A stretch of 49,946 nt of DNA, taken from the NCBI GenBank assembly GCA_003210155.1, contig QCNC01000010.1:1-49946 (forward strand). The letters are read 5' to 3'. The DNA comes from Prochlorococcus sp. AG-424-E18. Its GTDB lineage: Bacteria > Cyanobacteriota > Cyanobacteriia > PCC-6307 > Cyanobiaceae. Made by a program: the position numbers and the translations under genes. Positions 8,823-17,576 of the stretch are shown piece by piece; the stretch's first letter is position 1; each line of letters opens with the position of its first letter. The notes under the pieces are model-generated. The model saw nothing but the letters and a program-made list of their open reading frames with translations. It had not been told where the DNA came from and did not search any database.

Positions 8823-8939
8823 CTAAAATGGAGTTCCAGGTACAAAATGCAAGACTAAAAATCCAAAACCGGCAGCAAAAACAATTGATACTGCGATGAT
8901 TAGAAGGCCTGATGCCATCCCCCCTTCGTTAAACGCCAT
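8823..8939 (-). CDS. single-helix membrane microprotein (38 aa)
   Basis: From ATG at 8939: MAFNEGGMASG, a helix (LLIIAVSIVFAAGFGFLVLHF) and the end VPGTPF. It has the dimensions of small NDH-1 or photosystem subunits, but I cannot assign it. The short polar ends and uninterrupted helix support a real gene. Confidence 0.55.
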   Translation of the reverse strand: MAFNEGGMASGLLIIAVSIVFAAGFGFLVLHFVPGTPF

Positions 8940-9009
8940 TTAGTTAGTTATTTTTAGATTAATAATAGAACATATTTGTTCCCAGGTAATAGTTCTAATT
9001 ACTCATATA

Positions 9010-9189
9010 TCATCCAAATTTATTATTAATGGTAAATAATAGTAAAAAGATAGATGTTAATGAGATGATAAAACCAAATATTATTAATGGTTTAGATTTG
9101 ACGTTTTCTTCTTTCTTAAGCTTATTTTTTGAAGAAAGGGAATTAATAACTTTTTTTTTATAAATAAGATTGGAAAAAGGTTTAATCAC
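9010..9189 (-). CDS. basic single-helix membrane protein (59 aa), GTG start
   Basis: Reading from GTG at 9189 gives VIKPFSNLIYKKK, a Lys-rich polar region, then a helix near the C-terminus (PLIIFGFIISLTSIFLLLF) and NNKFG. There is no ATG in frame. The tail-anchored layout with a basic N-terminus is plausible. It follows the DUF3303 gene by 23 bp on the same strand, so the two may share a transcript. Confidence 0.45.
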   Translation of the reverse strand: MIKPFSNLIYKKKVINSLSSKNKLKKEENVKSKPLIIFGFIISLTSIFLLLFTINNKFG

Positions 9190-9212
9190 GATAAATTTTA
9201 GATTTAAGCTAA

Positions 9213-9530
9213 TTACCCTAAAGTTTTGAACAAATTTTTATGGTAATCAACAACATTTTGACAACTTATTACAGGTGTAAATTCCATATGAATACCGAAT
9301 TTGGCTCTCCATGGAGCAAAATGCTCGAAAATTTCTTTATCACTCTTTGCCTTACATAAACAAACTACTCTACCCTCCCCTGGAGCATGAACTCTAAATA
9401 ACATCTCAAATTTATCTGTTTTATCTGATTTTGCAATTTCACCGTTTTCCCAAGCTTCTACAAATAATTGATAAGCTTTCACTTGATTCTCAATATCTGG
9501 GAATTGGCAGTCAGCAAGAAATAATTGCAT
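9213..9530 (-). CDS. DUF3303-family protein
   Basis: This is a 105-aa protein with a ferredoxin-like pattern: MQLFLADCQFPDIENQVKAY, a central RVHAPGEGRVVCLCKAKS strand region, and EHFAPWRAKFGIHMEFTPV. The EHFAPW-KF block is shared with the island paralog at 25481-25819, showing common ancestry. DUF3303 proteins are small soluble proteins without an assigned reaction. Confidence 0.75.
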   Translation of the reverse strand: MQLFLADCQFPDIENQVKAYQLFVEAWENGEIAKSDKTDKFEMLFRVHAPGEGRVVCLCKAKSDKEIFEHFAPWRAKFGIHMEFTPVISCQNVVDYHKNLFKTLG

Positions 9531-9622
9531 TGGAGTATTCTTATGGTTTTACTCATTATCCCTCAAATACTTATTTATTAATGGGACTGTCTGAATTTGA
9601 AGATCAGAAAATGTACATTTTC

Positions 9623-9772
9623 CTATATAAAGTGAGAAGAAAGAGTCTCAAGGAATTTTCCAATATCTTTTTTATATAAACTATCTGTGATTTTTAAAGA
9701 GAATAATTCATAATCATTTATATCTTTTTTTTTATCAAAATTAATATTTCTCTTTAATGAAATATTTTTCAT
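9623..9772 (-). CDS. possible small protein (49 aa)
   Basis: ATG at 9772 begins MKNISLKRNINFDKKKDIND, followed by YELFSLKITDSLYKKDIGKF and LETLSSHFI. It is a charged, helical, soluble sequence with normal composition for this genome. No ribosome-binding site stands out. It is the best use I see for the 9531-9886 gap; the opposite-strand frame there is less protein-like. Confidence 0.35.
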   Translation of the reverse strand: MKNISLKRNINFDKKKDINDYELFSLKITDSLYKKDIGKFLETLSSHFI

Positions 9773-9886
9773 GATTTTATTGATCACTATTTAAAATTTA
9801 TACAAATATAAGTAAAAGACAAATTTCTTTACATTATGTTTTTTATGAGAGAAATTTCTAAGGCTTATAAATATTAATTAATTTAT

Positions 9887-10210
9887 TTAAGAGTTAATTA
9901 ATTTTCCTAGGATATATAGGAAACAATTAGTTAAAGAAAAAATTACAGTTAATAGAGATGCAATAACAGGTAATAAATTGAACCACAATTGCGAAGTTGT
10001 CATTTTTGAATCAATAGGCAGAAAATTGGTTCTTTTTTTAATCCTTATTTGTAACCAAAAAATAGATAATGGATAAATAATTCTTGAGAATGTAATTATC
10101 AATGAAGGCAAAATACCTTTATTTGAATAAAGTATAAATCCTGAAAAAAAGTATAACGCCCAAAATAGAACTCTTTGAATAAGAATTAATTCCTTTCTTT
10201 TGCCAGACAT
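9887..10210 (-). CDS. membrane protein with about three helices (107 aa)
   Basis: From ATG at 10210: MSGKRKELILIQ, then hydrophobic segments at about 12-28 (VLFWALYFFSGFILY), 34-54 (LPSLIITFSRIIYPLSIFWL) and 78-102 (NLLPVIASLLTVIFSLTNCFLYIL). It starts 2 bp after the acetyltransferase stop at 10213, so the two are probably one operon. Unknown function. Confidence 0.6.
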   Translation of the reverse strand: MSGKRKELILIQRVLFWALYFFSGFILYSNKGILPSLIITFSRIIYPLSIFWLQIRIKKRTNFLPIDSKMTTSQLWFNLLPVIASLLTVIFSLTNCFLYILGKLINS

Positions 10211-10212
10211 TA

Positions 10213-10689
10213 TTAATTAATTTTTATAATTTTAGTCATTTTATATCTTTCAAAAAAAATGTTATTTATAATAACTTTTTCTTTACGTATAATTTTCCAT
10301 TCATTTTTAAGAAATAATTCATAACTTATTAAGCTAGCTTCAGTATAAAGACAGTCTAAACCCTCTTTCTTTGCTTCATCTTCTAATTTATGAAGTAACT
10401 TAGAGCCGTAACCTTTTCTTTGGAATTTACCTTTACAGTAAAATAGCGCAATTCTATTGGTGGGATATCTTGTAGCAAAAGCAATAATAATTCCTTGTTT
10501 ACTTATAAGCCATCCTTTTCCTTTAATTATTGAATTATCAAAAATTGTGTTATTCCAAGCTTGGCTTGACCAGGCTCTTTTTTGTTCTTGACTATAAATT
10601 TTTTCATCTAAAGATTGAATTGAATCAAAATAAACCTTCTTTAATTCCAGTTGATCTTTAATAGTAATTTGTCTTAAATTCATATACAA
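10213..10689 (-). CDS. GNAT-family N-acetyltransferase
   Basis: This 158-aa GNAT fold carries the acetyl-CoA loop FQRKGYGSKLLHKLEDEAKKEG (R-x-x-G-x-G/A type) and the C-terminal motif LYTEASLISYELFLKNEWKII. Translation may start at either of two ATGs (MYMNLRQ). Its acceptor is unknown: a small amine or a protein N-terminus. It is divergent from the S51 peptidase at 10704 with only a 14-bp gap, so the two promoters must overlap neighbouring coding DNA. Confidence 0.85.
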   Translation of the reverse strand: MYMNLRQITIKDQLELKKVYFDSIQSLDEKIYSQEQKRAWSSQAWNNTIFDNSIIKGKGWLISKQGIIIAFATRYPTNRIALFYCKGKFQRKGYGSKLLHKLEDEAKKEGLDCLYTEASLISYELFLKNEWKIIRKEKVIINNIFFERYKMTKIIKIN

Positions 10690-10703
10690 ATCTATTATTT
10701 AAT

Positions 10704-11384
10704 ATGCCTAGTAAAAATATAGTCGCAATTGGGGGAGGAGGGTTTGGACGTTCATTAGGCTCTCTTGAAATTGAAAAATATATAGTTTCTTTGAGTAATA
10801 AAAAAAGACCTAAAATTTGCTTTATTCCAACAGCATCTGGTGATAGTAGTTTGTACAAGCTAAATTTTTATAGAGCATTTTCTAAACTTGATTGTATAAC
10901 AAGCCATATTGATTTCTTCTCAAGAACAGAAAATTTAGAAGAGAAAGTTTTAACTCAAGACATCATTTATGTTGGCGGAGGAAATACAAAAAGTATGTTA
11001 GCTGTTTGGAAAGAATGGAATTTACATAAAATTTTGCGAAATGCTTATGAAAAAGGAATTGTAATGAGTGGTGTAAGTGCTGGGGCTATTTGTTGGTTTG
11101 ATAAAGGTATAACTGATTCTTATGCTAAAGAATTAGCCATAATTGATTGCTTAGGTATTGTTGAGGGTATTGCGTGCCCGCATTTCGATGAAGAGAAAGA
11201 GAGGGAACCTTTCGTTAATGATGTTATTCAGAAAGATATTATTGAATCTTGTCTATGTATTGAGGGCAATTGTGCCTTGCATATTAAAAATGATTCTGAC
11301 TATTCCTCAATTGATTTTGGTAATGGTAGAAACTGCTTTAGAGTTACAAGGGAAAATAATATTGTAAAGAAAGAAATTCTTTGA
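10704..11384 (+). CDS. S51-family serine peptidase (PepE-like dipeptidase)
   Basis: At 226 aa it follows the PepE/cyanophycinase-like fold: an opening glycine-rich VAIGGGGFGRS, the YVGGGNTKSML block, and the nucleophile elbow SGVSAGAICWF with Ser125. A conserved His follows in ACPHFDEE. S51 enzymes cleave Asp-X dipeptides or related isopeptides. Length fits PepE rather than the longer cyanophycinases. Start ATG at 10704. Confidence 0.85.
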   Translation: MPSKNIVAIGGGGFGRSLGSLEIEKYIVSLSNKKRPKICFIPTASGDSSLYKLNFYRAFSKLDCITSHIDFFSRTENLEEKVLTQDIIYVGGGNTKSMLAVWKEWNLHKILRNAYEKGIVMSGVSAGAICWFDKGITDSYAKELAIIDCLGIVEGIACPHFDEEKEREPFVNDVIQKDIIESCLCIEGNCALHIKNDSDYSSIDFGNGRNCFRVTRENNIVKKEIL

Positions 11385-11407
11385 AAAGGAAATATTTTTA
11401 ATATATT

Positions 11408-11812
11408 TTAGATCTCATCATTCTTCGAGATAGAACTAAATTCAATCCCTTTGTATTTTACGAAAGATGCAGTCCATACTTCTTTTGAGAGATTGCCAAG
11501 GTATTTTAGAAACTGTTGTGTATCTCCATCTCTTATCCATTCAGATTTAATGAATGGAAGCTCTTTCTGCATTCTTTTAGGATGCATATGAACGAGGAGC
11601 AAGCCTTTTTCTTCAGAAGCCCTTTTTAAAGCACCTTCATCACTTCTTTGAAATACTCTCATTAGAAGATTTAAAATTACCTCTTCTCCAAGTTTCTTGA
11701 AATTTTCTGATTCCTCTAAATTATCTTTAATTTCTTTACCTCCAAGAGGCATTGCTCTAACTAAGTTTTGCTCTATTAAAGCTATTGCAATTAGATAATC
11801 TTGGCTAGCCAT
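11408..11812 (-). CDS. hypothetical protein (134 aa)
   Basis: An all-helical soluble protein starting MASQDYLIAIALIEQNLVRAMPLGGKEIKD, with a central LLVHMHPKRMQKELPFIKSEWIRDGD and a C-terminal WTASFVKYKGIEF. It converges on the S51 peptidase with a 23-bp gap. No known domain is recognised; the sequence is well formed and clearly coding. Confidence 0.7.
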   Translation of the reverse strand: MASQDYLIAIALIEQNLVRAMPLGGKEIKDNLEESENFKKLGEEVILNLLMRVFQRSDEGALKRASEEKGLLLVHMHPKRMQKELPFIKSEWIRDGDTQQFLKYLGNLSKEVWTASFVKYKGIEFSSISKNDEI

Positions 11813-11975
11813 ATTCTAAAATAATACTTTTTTGTTATTCTAACCTCTCGAGTTCATGAAAATCTTTCATGGATTAAATATCTGCGATAAGAAGAAAGTA
11901 AATAATTTATTAATTGTTTTCCAATACAATTAAACTATTGTTTTTTTAATAAGTAAAATAAAAATTTTATTTGTC

Positions 11976-12209
11976 ATGAGGTTTTTTTTATTTTTATTTT
12001 TCGGCATTTTTGTAGGTCTTTATTTATCATGGCCCGGTTTAGTAGCACCAGAAAATTGGAAATGTTTTAATCAAATTATTGCAAAATCTGCAGAAGACAA
12101 AATTTCTTTGAAAGCTGCATTAGAGATTTCCCCCAGTTATTTTCTAAAGGCTAAGAATAAAAAGACGGCTTCTAAAATAAGAATCGTAGCAGATGCATGT
12201 TTTCGTTAA
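11976..12209 (+). CDS. small exported or membrane-anchored protein (77 aa)
   Basis: The N-terminus MRFFLFLFFGIFVGLYLSWPGLVA is a signal peptide or anchor. The rest is a short polar domain with two Cys (WKCFNQ and ADACFR), which could form a disulfide outside the cytoplasm. It precedes the MTHFR-like gene by about 30 bp on the same strand. Confidence 0.6.
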   Translation: MRFFLFLFFGIFVGLYLSWPGLVAPENWKCFNQIIAKSAEDKISLKAALEISPSYFLKAKNKKTASKIRIVADACFR

Positions 12210-12241
12210 TATATTGAGTGACTAAATATAACTACTTAATA

Positions 12242-13045
12242 ATGATTAATAATATAAGATTTGAATTGTCATTTAAAAATATTTCTCAGTTAGACGATAA
12301 ACTTAACTTCTGCAAATTAAATAATATCAAACATATTAATATTCCATGTAAAGGACTTATAAAGAAGGATTTATTTAATTCAGCTATTAAATACATATCA
12401 AAAAACTATGATGAATTTAATGTGACCTATCACTATAGTCTGTATCATCAATATTCAAAAAATAAAGAAAATTCGTATCAGGAATTTATAGATTTTGTTA
12501 AAAATTCCCAGACTAATAAAAATTTTGAAATTCTGCTTGTGTCGGGATCAAATAAGAAAAAGAACTTTGACTCAGTTCATGTATTAGCTTATTTAAAAAA
12601 AGAAAAAAATTTAAAAGTTAAATTAGGTATAGCTTATAATCCATATTTGAAAAAATATTATGATATTTCTTCAGAAAGAGAAAGGTTTGAAAAAAAAATT
12701 TCGACTGGGTTAATAAATTCAATTTGGTTTCAATATGGTACAGATATTAAAGTTCTTCAGAATGAGTTGACTTATCTTAAAAACGTAGCAAAAGAAGAAA
12801 AATTAAATTTATTTGGAAGTTTATTTATTCCTTCTAAACAATTTATAGCACAGTTTAAATTTCGTCCTTGGAAAGAGGTATATATATCTGAAAAGTGTTT
12901 ATGTGCTTTGGAGAATTTTTTTGATTTCACAAACGATTTAGTTAGTTTTTATAAAAAAAATAATATTACACCTGTAATTGAATCTGATTTTACATCATCA
13001 CAGAAACTTGATTCTGTTTATAGTTTTTTAGAAAATGAAAGATAA
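12242..13045 (+). CDS. methylenetetrahydrofolate reductase-like TIM-barrel protein
   Basis: Chosen start is ATG 12242 (MINNIRFELSF, 267 aa); a GTG at 12218 would add eight residues. The order of elements parallels MetF: FELLVSGSNKKKNFDSVHVLAYL resembles the VALRGD-to-LV region, KLGIAYNPY matches the AAYPE strand, ERFEKKISTGLINSIWFQYG matches the KVDAG/ITQFFFD strand, and LFGSLFIPS fits the PGILP strand. Catalytic acids are not obvious, and Lys content is high. It sits 20 bp before a flavin oxidoreductase, which may be its partner. Assignment is at fold level only. Confidence 0.55.
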   Translation: MINNIRFELSFKNISQLDDKLNFCKLNNIKHINIPCKGLIKKDLFNSAIKYISKNYDEFNVTYHYSLYHQYSKNKENSYQEFIDFVKNSQTNKNFEILLVSGSNKKKNFDSVHVLAYLKKEKNLKVKLGIAYNPYLKKYYDISSERERFEKKISTGLINSIWFQYGTDIKVLQNELTYLKNVAKEEKLNLFGSLFIPSKQFIAQFKFRPWKEVYISEKCLCALENFFDFTNDLVSFYKKNNITPVIESDFTSSQKLDSVYSFLENER

Positions 13046-13065
13046 TTTCAGTAAATATTAAGCCT

Positions 13066-14232
13066 ATGAAAAGTGATGTAACATATGATTTATTAATTAT
13101 AGGTGGTGGTATATCTGCGTGTGTTTTCGCTTCGAAGTATCTGAAAAATAATATTACAAAAAAAATTGGATTAATTGAAATTGGTCGTGGACTTGGGGGG
13201 AGATCAAGTACAAGAATAAGCAAAAAATATGAAGGATGGAAACTAAATCATGGTTCACCAAATTTCAATATATCTAACAGTAAAAATAATCCTCTATTGA
13301 AAAGATATATTAATGAATTATTGGAAAATAAATATATAAAAATTGACGACTCAGAAATATTTTTTTTAAATGAAGATTCTAATTTGGAAACCAAAAAAAA
13401 ATCTGAATTTTCTTGCGGGGTTAATTATTTATCTCTAGATTCCATGAGTGAATTATCGAAAAACATAATTGAGTCAAATAATTTAAAAGAGGAAATTGAT
13501 TTTTTCTTTGAAACTTTAATAGTTGATATGAAGTTTAACGATAAGGGGTGGTTACTAACATCAAAAAATGGCGATAAATTCAAGTCTAAATATCTAATTT
13601 GTTCGACTAATTTGTTGTTACATAATAGGTCTTTAAAAATATTAAACGTAACTCAAATTCCATTAAGAAAAGCAATTCCTATTAACAGTGATAAAAGAAT
13701 AGATTTACTATTAAATTTCTTAGAAGAACAAACATTCATTCCCAGGTTAACTTTTCTAATTTATACAAATAAAAATTATAGTTATAAAGATAATTATTCT
13801 AAAAAACTAAGGTATTTTTATTTAAAAAATAATTTAGAAAAAAAATATAGATTTGAAAGAATTATTTTTCAGATGCAAGATAATAATAAATTAGGAATTG
13901 TAGTACATTCAAAAAACGAAGAGTTAATTAATTCTTATATTGCTGCAAAAGATGAAGAAGTTTTTAAACAAAAAATAATTAAAAATTTCAATAAATTGTT
14001 TGAAGGGAATTCTTTAGTAAATAAATTAACTTTTGATGAAAAAATATCTATTATGAAATGGAGAGCTTCACAGCCTTCTGGTCTTGCTGTGCCATTATCT
14101 TTACAATTTAGTAGAAAATCTAAAATTGGATTCTGCGGAGACTGGTTTGAAGGAAATGGGTTCGGCAGAATTGAAGGCTCAATTTTAAGTGCTTTAATAT
14201 TAGAGAAAAAAATTAAAGACTTAATTAAATAA
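13066..14232 (+). CDS. FAD/NAD(P)-dependent oxidoreductase (renalase-like)
   Basis: This 388-aa protein has an N-terminal dinucleotide-binding motif (DLLIIGGGISACVFASKYL), then EIGRGLGGRSSTRIS as seen in renalase and amine-oxidase relatives. The C-terminal FAD block is KIGFCGDWFEGNGFGRIEGS. The middle substrate domain is Lys/Asn-rich and diverged. Its substrate is not deducible. It is probably cotranscribed with the MTHFR-like gene 20 bp upstream, and its 3' end overlaps the convergent kinase gene by 12 bp. Confidence 0.75.
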   Translation: MKSDVTYDLLIIGGGISACVFASKYLKNNITKKIGLIEIGRGLGGRSSTRISKKYEGWKLNHGSPNFNISNSKNNPLLKRYINELLENKYIKIDDSEIFFLNEDSNLETKKKSEFSCGVNYLSLDSMSELSKNIIESNNLKEEIDFFFETLIVDMKFNDKGWLLTSKNGDKFKSKYLICSTNLLLHNRSLKILNVTQIPLRKAIPINSDKRIDLLLNFLEEQTFIPRLTFLIYTNKNYSYKDNYSKKLRYFYLKNNLEKKYRFERIIFQMQDNNKLGIVVHSKNEELINSYIAAKDEEVFKQKIIKNFNKLFEGNSLVNKLTFDEKISIMKWRASQPSGLAVPLSLQFSRKSKIGFCGDWFEGNGFGRIEGSILSALILEKKIKDLIK

Positions 14233-14817
14233 TTTTTTCAGAATGTTATCTATATCAGTGTTTTTTTCAATAATGAATTTGTTTGCATTATTTTTAATGC
14301 TATTAGGGTTGAATTTTTCATAATAAATGCTCCATGATTTCAAAAAATCATTCTCAGCTTGTTTTTTTTTCTTCCCCCTTTCTTTTATATCTCTTTGGAC
14401 AACTCTTTTCATGCACTCATTTTTTTTAGTTTTTATTTCTAAAAAAATATAATCCTTATTGTTTAAAGTGTTTGAGAATTCTTTAGCAAATATACCCTCA
14501 ACAATTAAAAAACTAATATTATTTGTTTCGTTTAAGATACTTTGAATTGTTTTTTTTTCGAAATTATAATAACGATCACAGATTGATATTCCATTCTTAT
14601 AAATGAAATCAAAATCTTTTTTGAATAGTTTGTTATTAAAACTAATACTTCTATCAAAAAAACCTTCGATAAATTTTGGTAGTAATTTACTTATTAAACC
14701 TGTCTTATAGTAATTGTCGGTACTTAACACAATACCATTTTTATTTTTTTTTATTATTTGATTAGATAAAGTTGTTTTCCCGCTTCCAGAAGGTCCACTT
14801 ATAAAAATAAGCTTCAT
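14221..14817 (-). CDS. uridine kinase-like P-loop kinase
   Basis: A 198-aa nucleoside/metabolite kinase fold with Walker A GPSGSGKTT at residues 8-16, an early acidic strand (VLSTDNYYKTG) where uridine kinase has its DxFY motif, LIVEGIFAKEF as Walker B region, and a basic lid (RVVQRDIKERGKKKKQ). The substrate could be uridine or another small hydroxyl compound. Its end overlaps the oxidoreductase gene tail-to-tail. Confidence 0.75.
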   Translation of the reverse strand: MKLIFISGPSGSGKTTLSNQIIKKNKNGIVLSTDNYYKTGLISKLLPKFIEGFFDRSISFNNKLFKKDFDFIYKNGISICDRYYNFEKKTIQSILNETNNISFLIVEGIFAKEFSNTLNNKDYIFLEIKTKKNECMKRVVQRDIKERGKKKKQAENDFLKSWSIYYEKFNPNSIKNNANKFIIEKNTDIDNILKKLFN

Positions 14818-15082
14818 TTTTATGATCTCTTCTTTAATAAGATTTTAACTTTACTATTAATAAATACCTTTAAATTTTGAATATTCATTTTAAATTTTTT
14901 AGTTTTTAAAATAATTTAGAATACCTTGCAATGGCTCGTAAGCTTGCATAAATATTAAATGTGTGTCTTTATATAATTGTAAATAAATTATTTCTATGCA
15001 GTTAGTTTTTATCTTGTAATTAATTCCTCTGGAATCTGATAATATTAAACTGAATAGCTAATTTTATTAATTATATATTGCA

Positions 15083-15394
15083 ATGATTTCTAAATTTCTC
15101 AGCAAACTAAAATCAATTTTATTTAAAAGTGCAGTAACTTCTGAAACTCCTTTAAAGAAAGAAAAAAAAGCAGCAAAGTCTGCAAAAACAAAAACAAAAA
15201 CCAAAGCAGTAAATTCTAAGAAAAATATTGAAACTTTGACTACGCTTCCAGGAGTAGGAGCAAAAAGCGCAAAAGCTTTATATGAGGCTGGATTTAAAAC
15301 AACAAAGGCAGTTATCGCTGCAGATGAAAAAGATCTTCTTGCTGTGTCAGGAGTTGGAATAAATCTTGTTAAGAAGCTTAAAAAGCTTAAGTAG
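15083..15394 (+). CDS. helix-hairpin-helix DNA-binding-type protein
   Basis: The 103-aa protein has a Lys/Ala/Thr-rich basic region at about 22-48 (histone-like) and then two HhH motifs: LTTLPGVGAKSAKALYEAG and LLAVSGVGINLVKKLKKLK. GVGAKSA and GVGINL are the hairpins that grip the DNA backbone. The basic tail plus double HhH suggests non-specific DNA or rRNA binding. Upstream, 14818-15082 holds its leader and promoter with nothing else recognised. Confidence 0.75.
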   Translation: MISKFLSKLKSILFKSAVTSETPLKKEKKAAKSAKTKTKTKAVNSKKNIETLTTLPGVGAKSAKALYEAGFKTTKAVIAADEKDLLAVSGVGINLVKKLKKLK

Positions 15395-15473
15395 TTAAAA
15401 TTATATTATTAAACCTTTCTAAAAAAAATTGTAATATAAACTCATATTCAAAAAATTTATGAGTTGTAGCAGA

Positions 15474-15650
15474 CTATCTTCTTCTTGCTTTTCTTCTTTG
15501 TTGCAACTTTCTTTTATATTTTTCAATAGGCGTTTCGTGATGCCTAAGTCTTTTTAAATCTGCAAAGATGCCCGACTTAGATACTTGTCTTTTAAATCTT
15601 CTAAGGGCTGACTCAATTCCCTCGTTCTCTCCAACTGTAACTTGTGTCAA
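15474..15650 (-). CDS. rpsU: 30S ribosomal protein S21
   Basis: TTG start at 15650 gives a 58-aa basic protein: [20 protein letters not shown], then [30 protein letters not shown] and RRKARRR. This matches bacterial S21 along its full length (ENE-x-x-x-x-ALRRFKR and the RRK-rich C-terminus). S21 sits near the platform of the 30S subunit and helps mRNA binding. No ATG is in frame at the start. Confidence 0.95.
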
Positions 15651-15735
15651 AATTTTCTAAATAAAAATTATTCTAGCACCTTAACAGATATATTTAAACT
15701 CAAAACTTCTAATTGAGGGTTAATGGTTTATTTGG

Positions 15736-16194
15736 CTAATTTTCTGCCCACTCCATAAATCTTTTTTTATTACTTTTTATGTCACGTAATGATTCAAAAT
15801 AATATTTTTCCCAATTATCTTTAGGCAGGCCAAGAAATAACATTAGATTTAAAGGATATTGATCGCTATCAGAACAATTTCTAAAATCATCCCTGAATAA
15901 AAAGATTTCCTTTTTTAAAGCAATTGCGATACCCAATTCAATCATTACCCCTTCATCAGGAGGATTTCCATTAACAATCGCAAAAATACAATCACATTCT
16001 TTTAAATCATGGAAATTACTATTTGCAACTTCGTATGCCCATTGACTTTTTTGTTTTGTTAATGGTTTTGCTCTCTCAAAAGGTTCATATACTTCCACAT
16101 TTAAATCATTGAAGATTTCAATAAATTCATTTAAGAGGGTTTTAGTTTGCTTTGAAAATCCATATGGATTAGCTAAATATAATTTCTTTCTCAA
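15736..16194 (-). CDS. nucleoside 2-deoxyribosyltransferase family protein
   Basis: This 152-aa protein begins KLYLANPYGFSKQTK and has CDCIFAIVNGNPPDEGVMIELGIAIALKKEIFLFRDD. The NG-x-PPD-x-G-x-x-x-ELG block is the family signature, with Glu in IELG as catalytic nucleophile candidate. Such enzymes move or remove deoxyribose from bases. Its start overlaps the upstream phosphoribosyltransferase stop by 4 bp, so translation is likely coupled. Confidence 0.85.
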   Translation of the reverse strand: MRKKLYLANPYGFSKQTKTLLNEFIEIFNDLNVEVYEPFERAKPLTKQKSQWAYEVANSNFHDLKECDCIFAIVNGNPPDEGVMIELGIAIALKKEIFLFRDDFRNCSDSDQYPLNLMLFLGLPKDNWEKYYFESLRDIKSNKKRFMEWAEN

Positions 16195-16586
16195 CTTAAA
16201 CCTCTTTTTTTGATGTAATCTTCGCGGTCACTTTTTGAATTTAAAGTATTTTCCCAAGGGAAAACAATCCATTGACTTTTTTTTGTTACATGTACTGTAT
16301 TCCACCATGTAGGATTTATTTTACTAAATAATACAAAAAACATTGCTCCTTCAATATTCTTGAAGGTCGTCAATGTAATGCCTGTTTCATAAACATCATC
16401 TACTATTAGTGAATTCTTCATTGGTTCTGAAATTAATTCAATTTTTAATTTATGGCTTAGTGCTACAGCAAGACATAATCCGCCACGAGGAACTCCATAT
16501 ATTCCAGAAAATTCCTTAAACCTACATTTATTAGCTATTTGTTCTACGCTCTTATCAAATTCGCTCCAAGTAAAATAACTTATCAT
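16191..16586 (-). CDS. phosphoribosyltransferase family protein
   Basis: From ATG at 16586 the product is 131 aa (MISYFTWSEFDKSVEQIANK). The PRPP-binding motif is present as LIVDDVYETGITL, and SGIYGVPRGGLCLAVAL provides the first PRPP loop. An upstream ATG at 16631 lies inside the preceding gene and is not preferred. The ATG follows that gene's TAA by one base. Coupling to a deoxyribosyltransferase suggests nucleobase salvage; the base is unknown. Confidence 0.85.
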   Translation of the reverse strand: MISYFTWSEFDKSVEQIANKCRFKEFSGIYGVPRGGLCLAVALSHKLKIELISEPMKNSLIVDDVYETGITLTTFKNIEGAMFFVLFSKINPTWWNTVHVTKKSQWIVFPWENTLNSKSDREDYIKKRGLS

Positions 16587-16587
16587 C

Positions 16588-16773
16588 TTAATTTTCTTGT
16601 TTTTTTGTTGTAGTAGCATAATTTGAAGCAATTACACTTAAAAGTGCTACTACTTGCTCATTTGGACAATTAGTATTTTTTTTTAAATTTTCACATTCAT
16701 TTATAATCTTGGCATATGTATCTTCAACTATCCCGTTCATTTGATCGATACTAAAAGAATATGGCTTATTCAT
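16588..16773 (-). CDS. small hypothetical protein in the salvage operon (61 aa)
   Basis: This soluble helical protein starts MNKPYSFSIDQMNGIVEDTYAKIINECENLKK, with CPNEQVVALLSVIASNYATTTKK after it. Its stop lies one base before the phosphoribosyltransferase start, so it is the first gene of a three-gene coupled unit. No domain is recognised. Confidence 0.6.
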   Translation of the reverse strand: MNKPYSFSIDQMNGIVEDTYAKIINECENLKKNTNCPNEQVVALLSVIASNYATTTKKQEN

Positions 16774-16848
16774 TTTTAAATTACTTAGTTATTTTATTTT
16801 TACTTAATTATCCAACGAAGTAAATATTTTTAGTATTTAAAGATAAAA

Positions 16849-17352
16849 TTATTCCCACATGGGGTTATTTAATTTTTCATTTTTAAGTGAAGAAGGAACA
16901 TAAGTATGTAAAGCTTCAATTTTTATAGCCCATTTTTTAGAGTTTCCCTTTAAACTTTCGCTTTCAATTAGGTTTGTTAGGGGAATCCTTTTTCTAACTT
17001 TAAGAAGTCCTAAACAAGCTTCCCAGGCTTCATGATTTTTATAAATATCTAACCAAAAATCAAAGATATTTTCCAAGATTTCTAAAGGGATATCAAATGG
17101 AATCCCCATTGAAGGTTTTGCAATTAAATATTTTTTGTTTCTTAGTTCATTTAATAAATTATTTACGTTTAAATTAATAGCTAAAAGAATATCTTTTGCT
17201 GATTCAGTACCTATTAATTCTTTTCTATGGCAATCTAAAAGATTTTCATCCTCAAGGATATTATCATCACAATTTTTTATTCCCACAATCCAAAACCCTT
17301 CTCCATTATTCACTCCACTAGCAAGAAATAGATATTGAGGTGAATTCTCCAA
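16849..17352 (-). CDS. hypothetical protein (167 aa)
   Basis: A soluble mixed alpha/beta protein starting MENSPQYLFLASGVNNGEGFWIVGIKNCDD, with KKYLIAKPSMGIPFDIPLEILENIFDFWLDIYK in the middle and EALHTYVPSSLKN near the end. Coding quality is good, but I recognise no family. It is separated from the salvage operon by 75 bp. Confidence 0.65.
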   Translation of the reverse strand: MENSPQYLFLASGVNNGEGFWIVGIKNCDDNILEDENLLDCHRKELIGTESAKDILLAINLNVNNLLNELRNKKYLIAKPSMGIPFDIPLEILENIFDFWLDIYKNHEAWEACLGLLKVRKRIPLTNLIESESLKGNSKKWAIKIEALHTYVPSSLKNEKLNNPMWE

Positions 17353-17576
17353 GATTTCAAATTATTTTTTCCATTTTTAACATTTTTTGTCTGATATGAA
17401 AATAACTTAGCTGTGCAATTAACAATATGAAGTCCTCGTAAAAAAAATTTTGTTGTTATAGTTAAATTTTTAGAAGATGTTTGATTTAAGAGAACTAAAA
17501 CTAATGTTTTTAGATCCTACTGATTTAATAATTAATAATATAAATAAATATCTTTATAGTAATAAAGCAATTAAAC

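Noticed and set aside
9431..9679. Plus-strand 82-aa frame
   Set aside because: Mostly antisense to the DUF3303 gene; the remainder competes with a better minus-strand frame.
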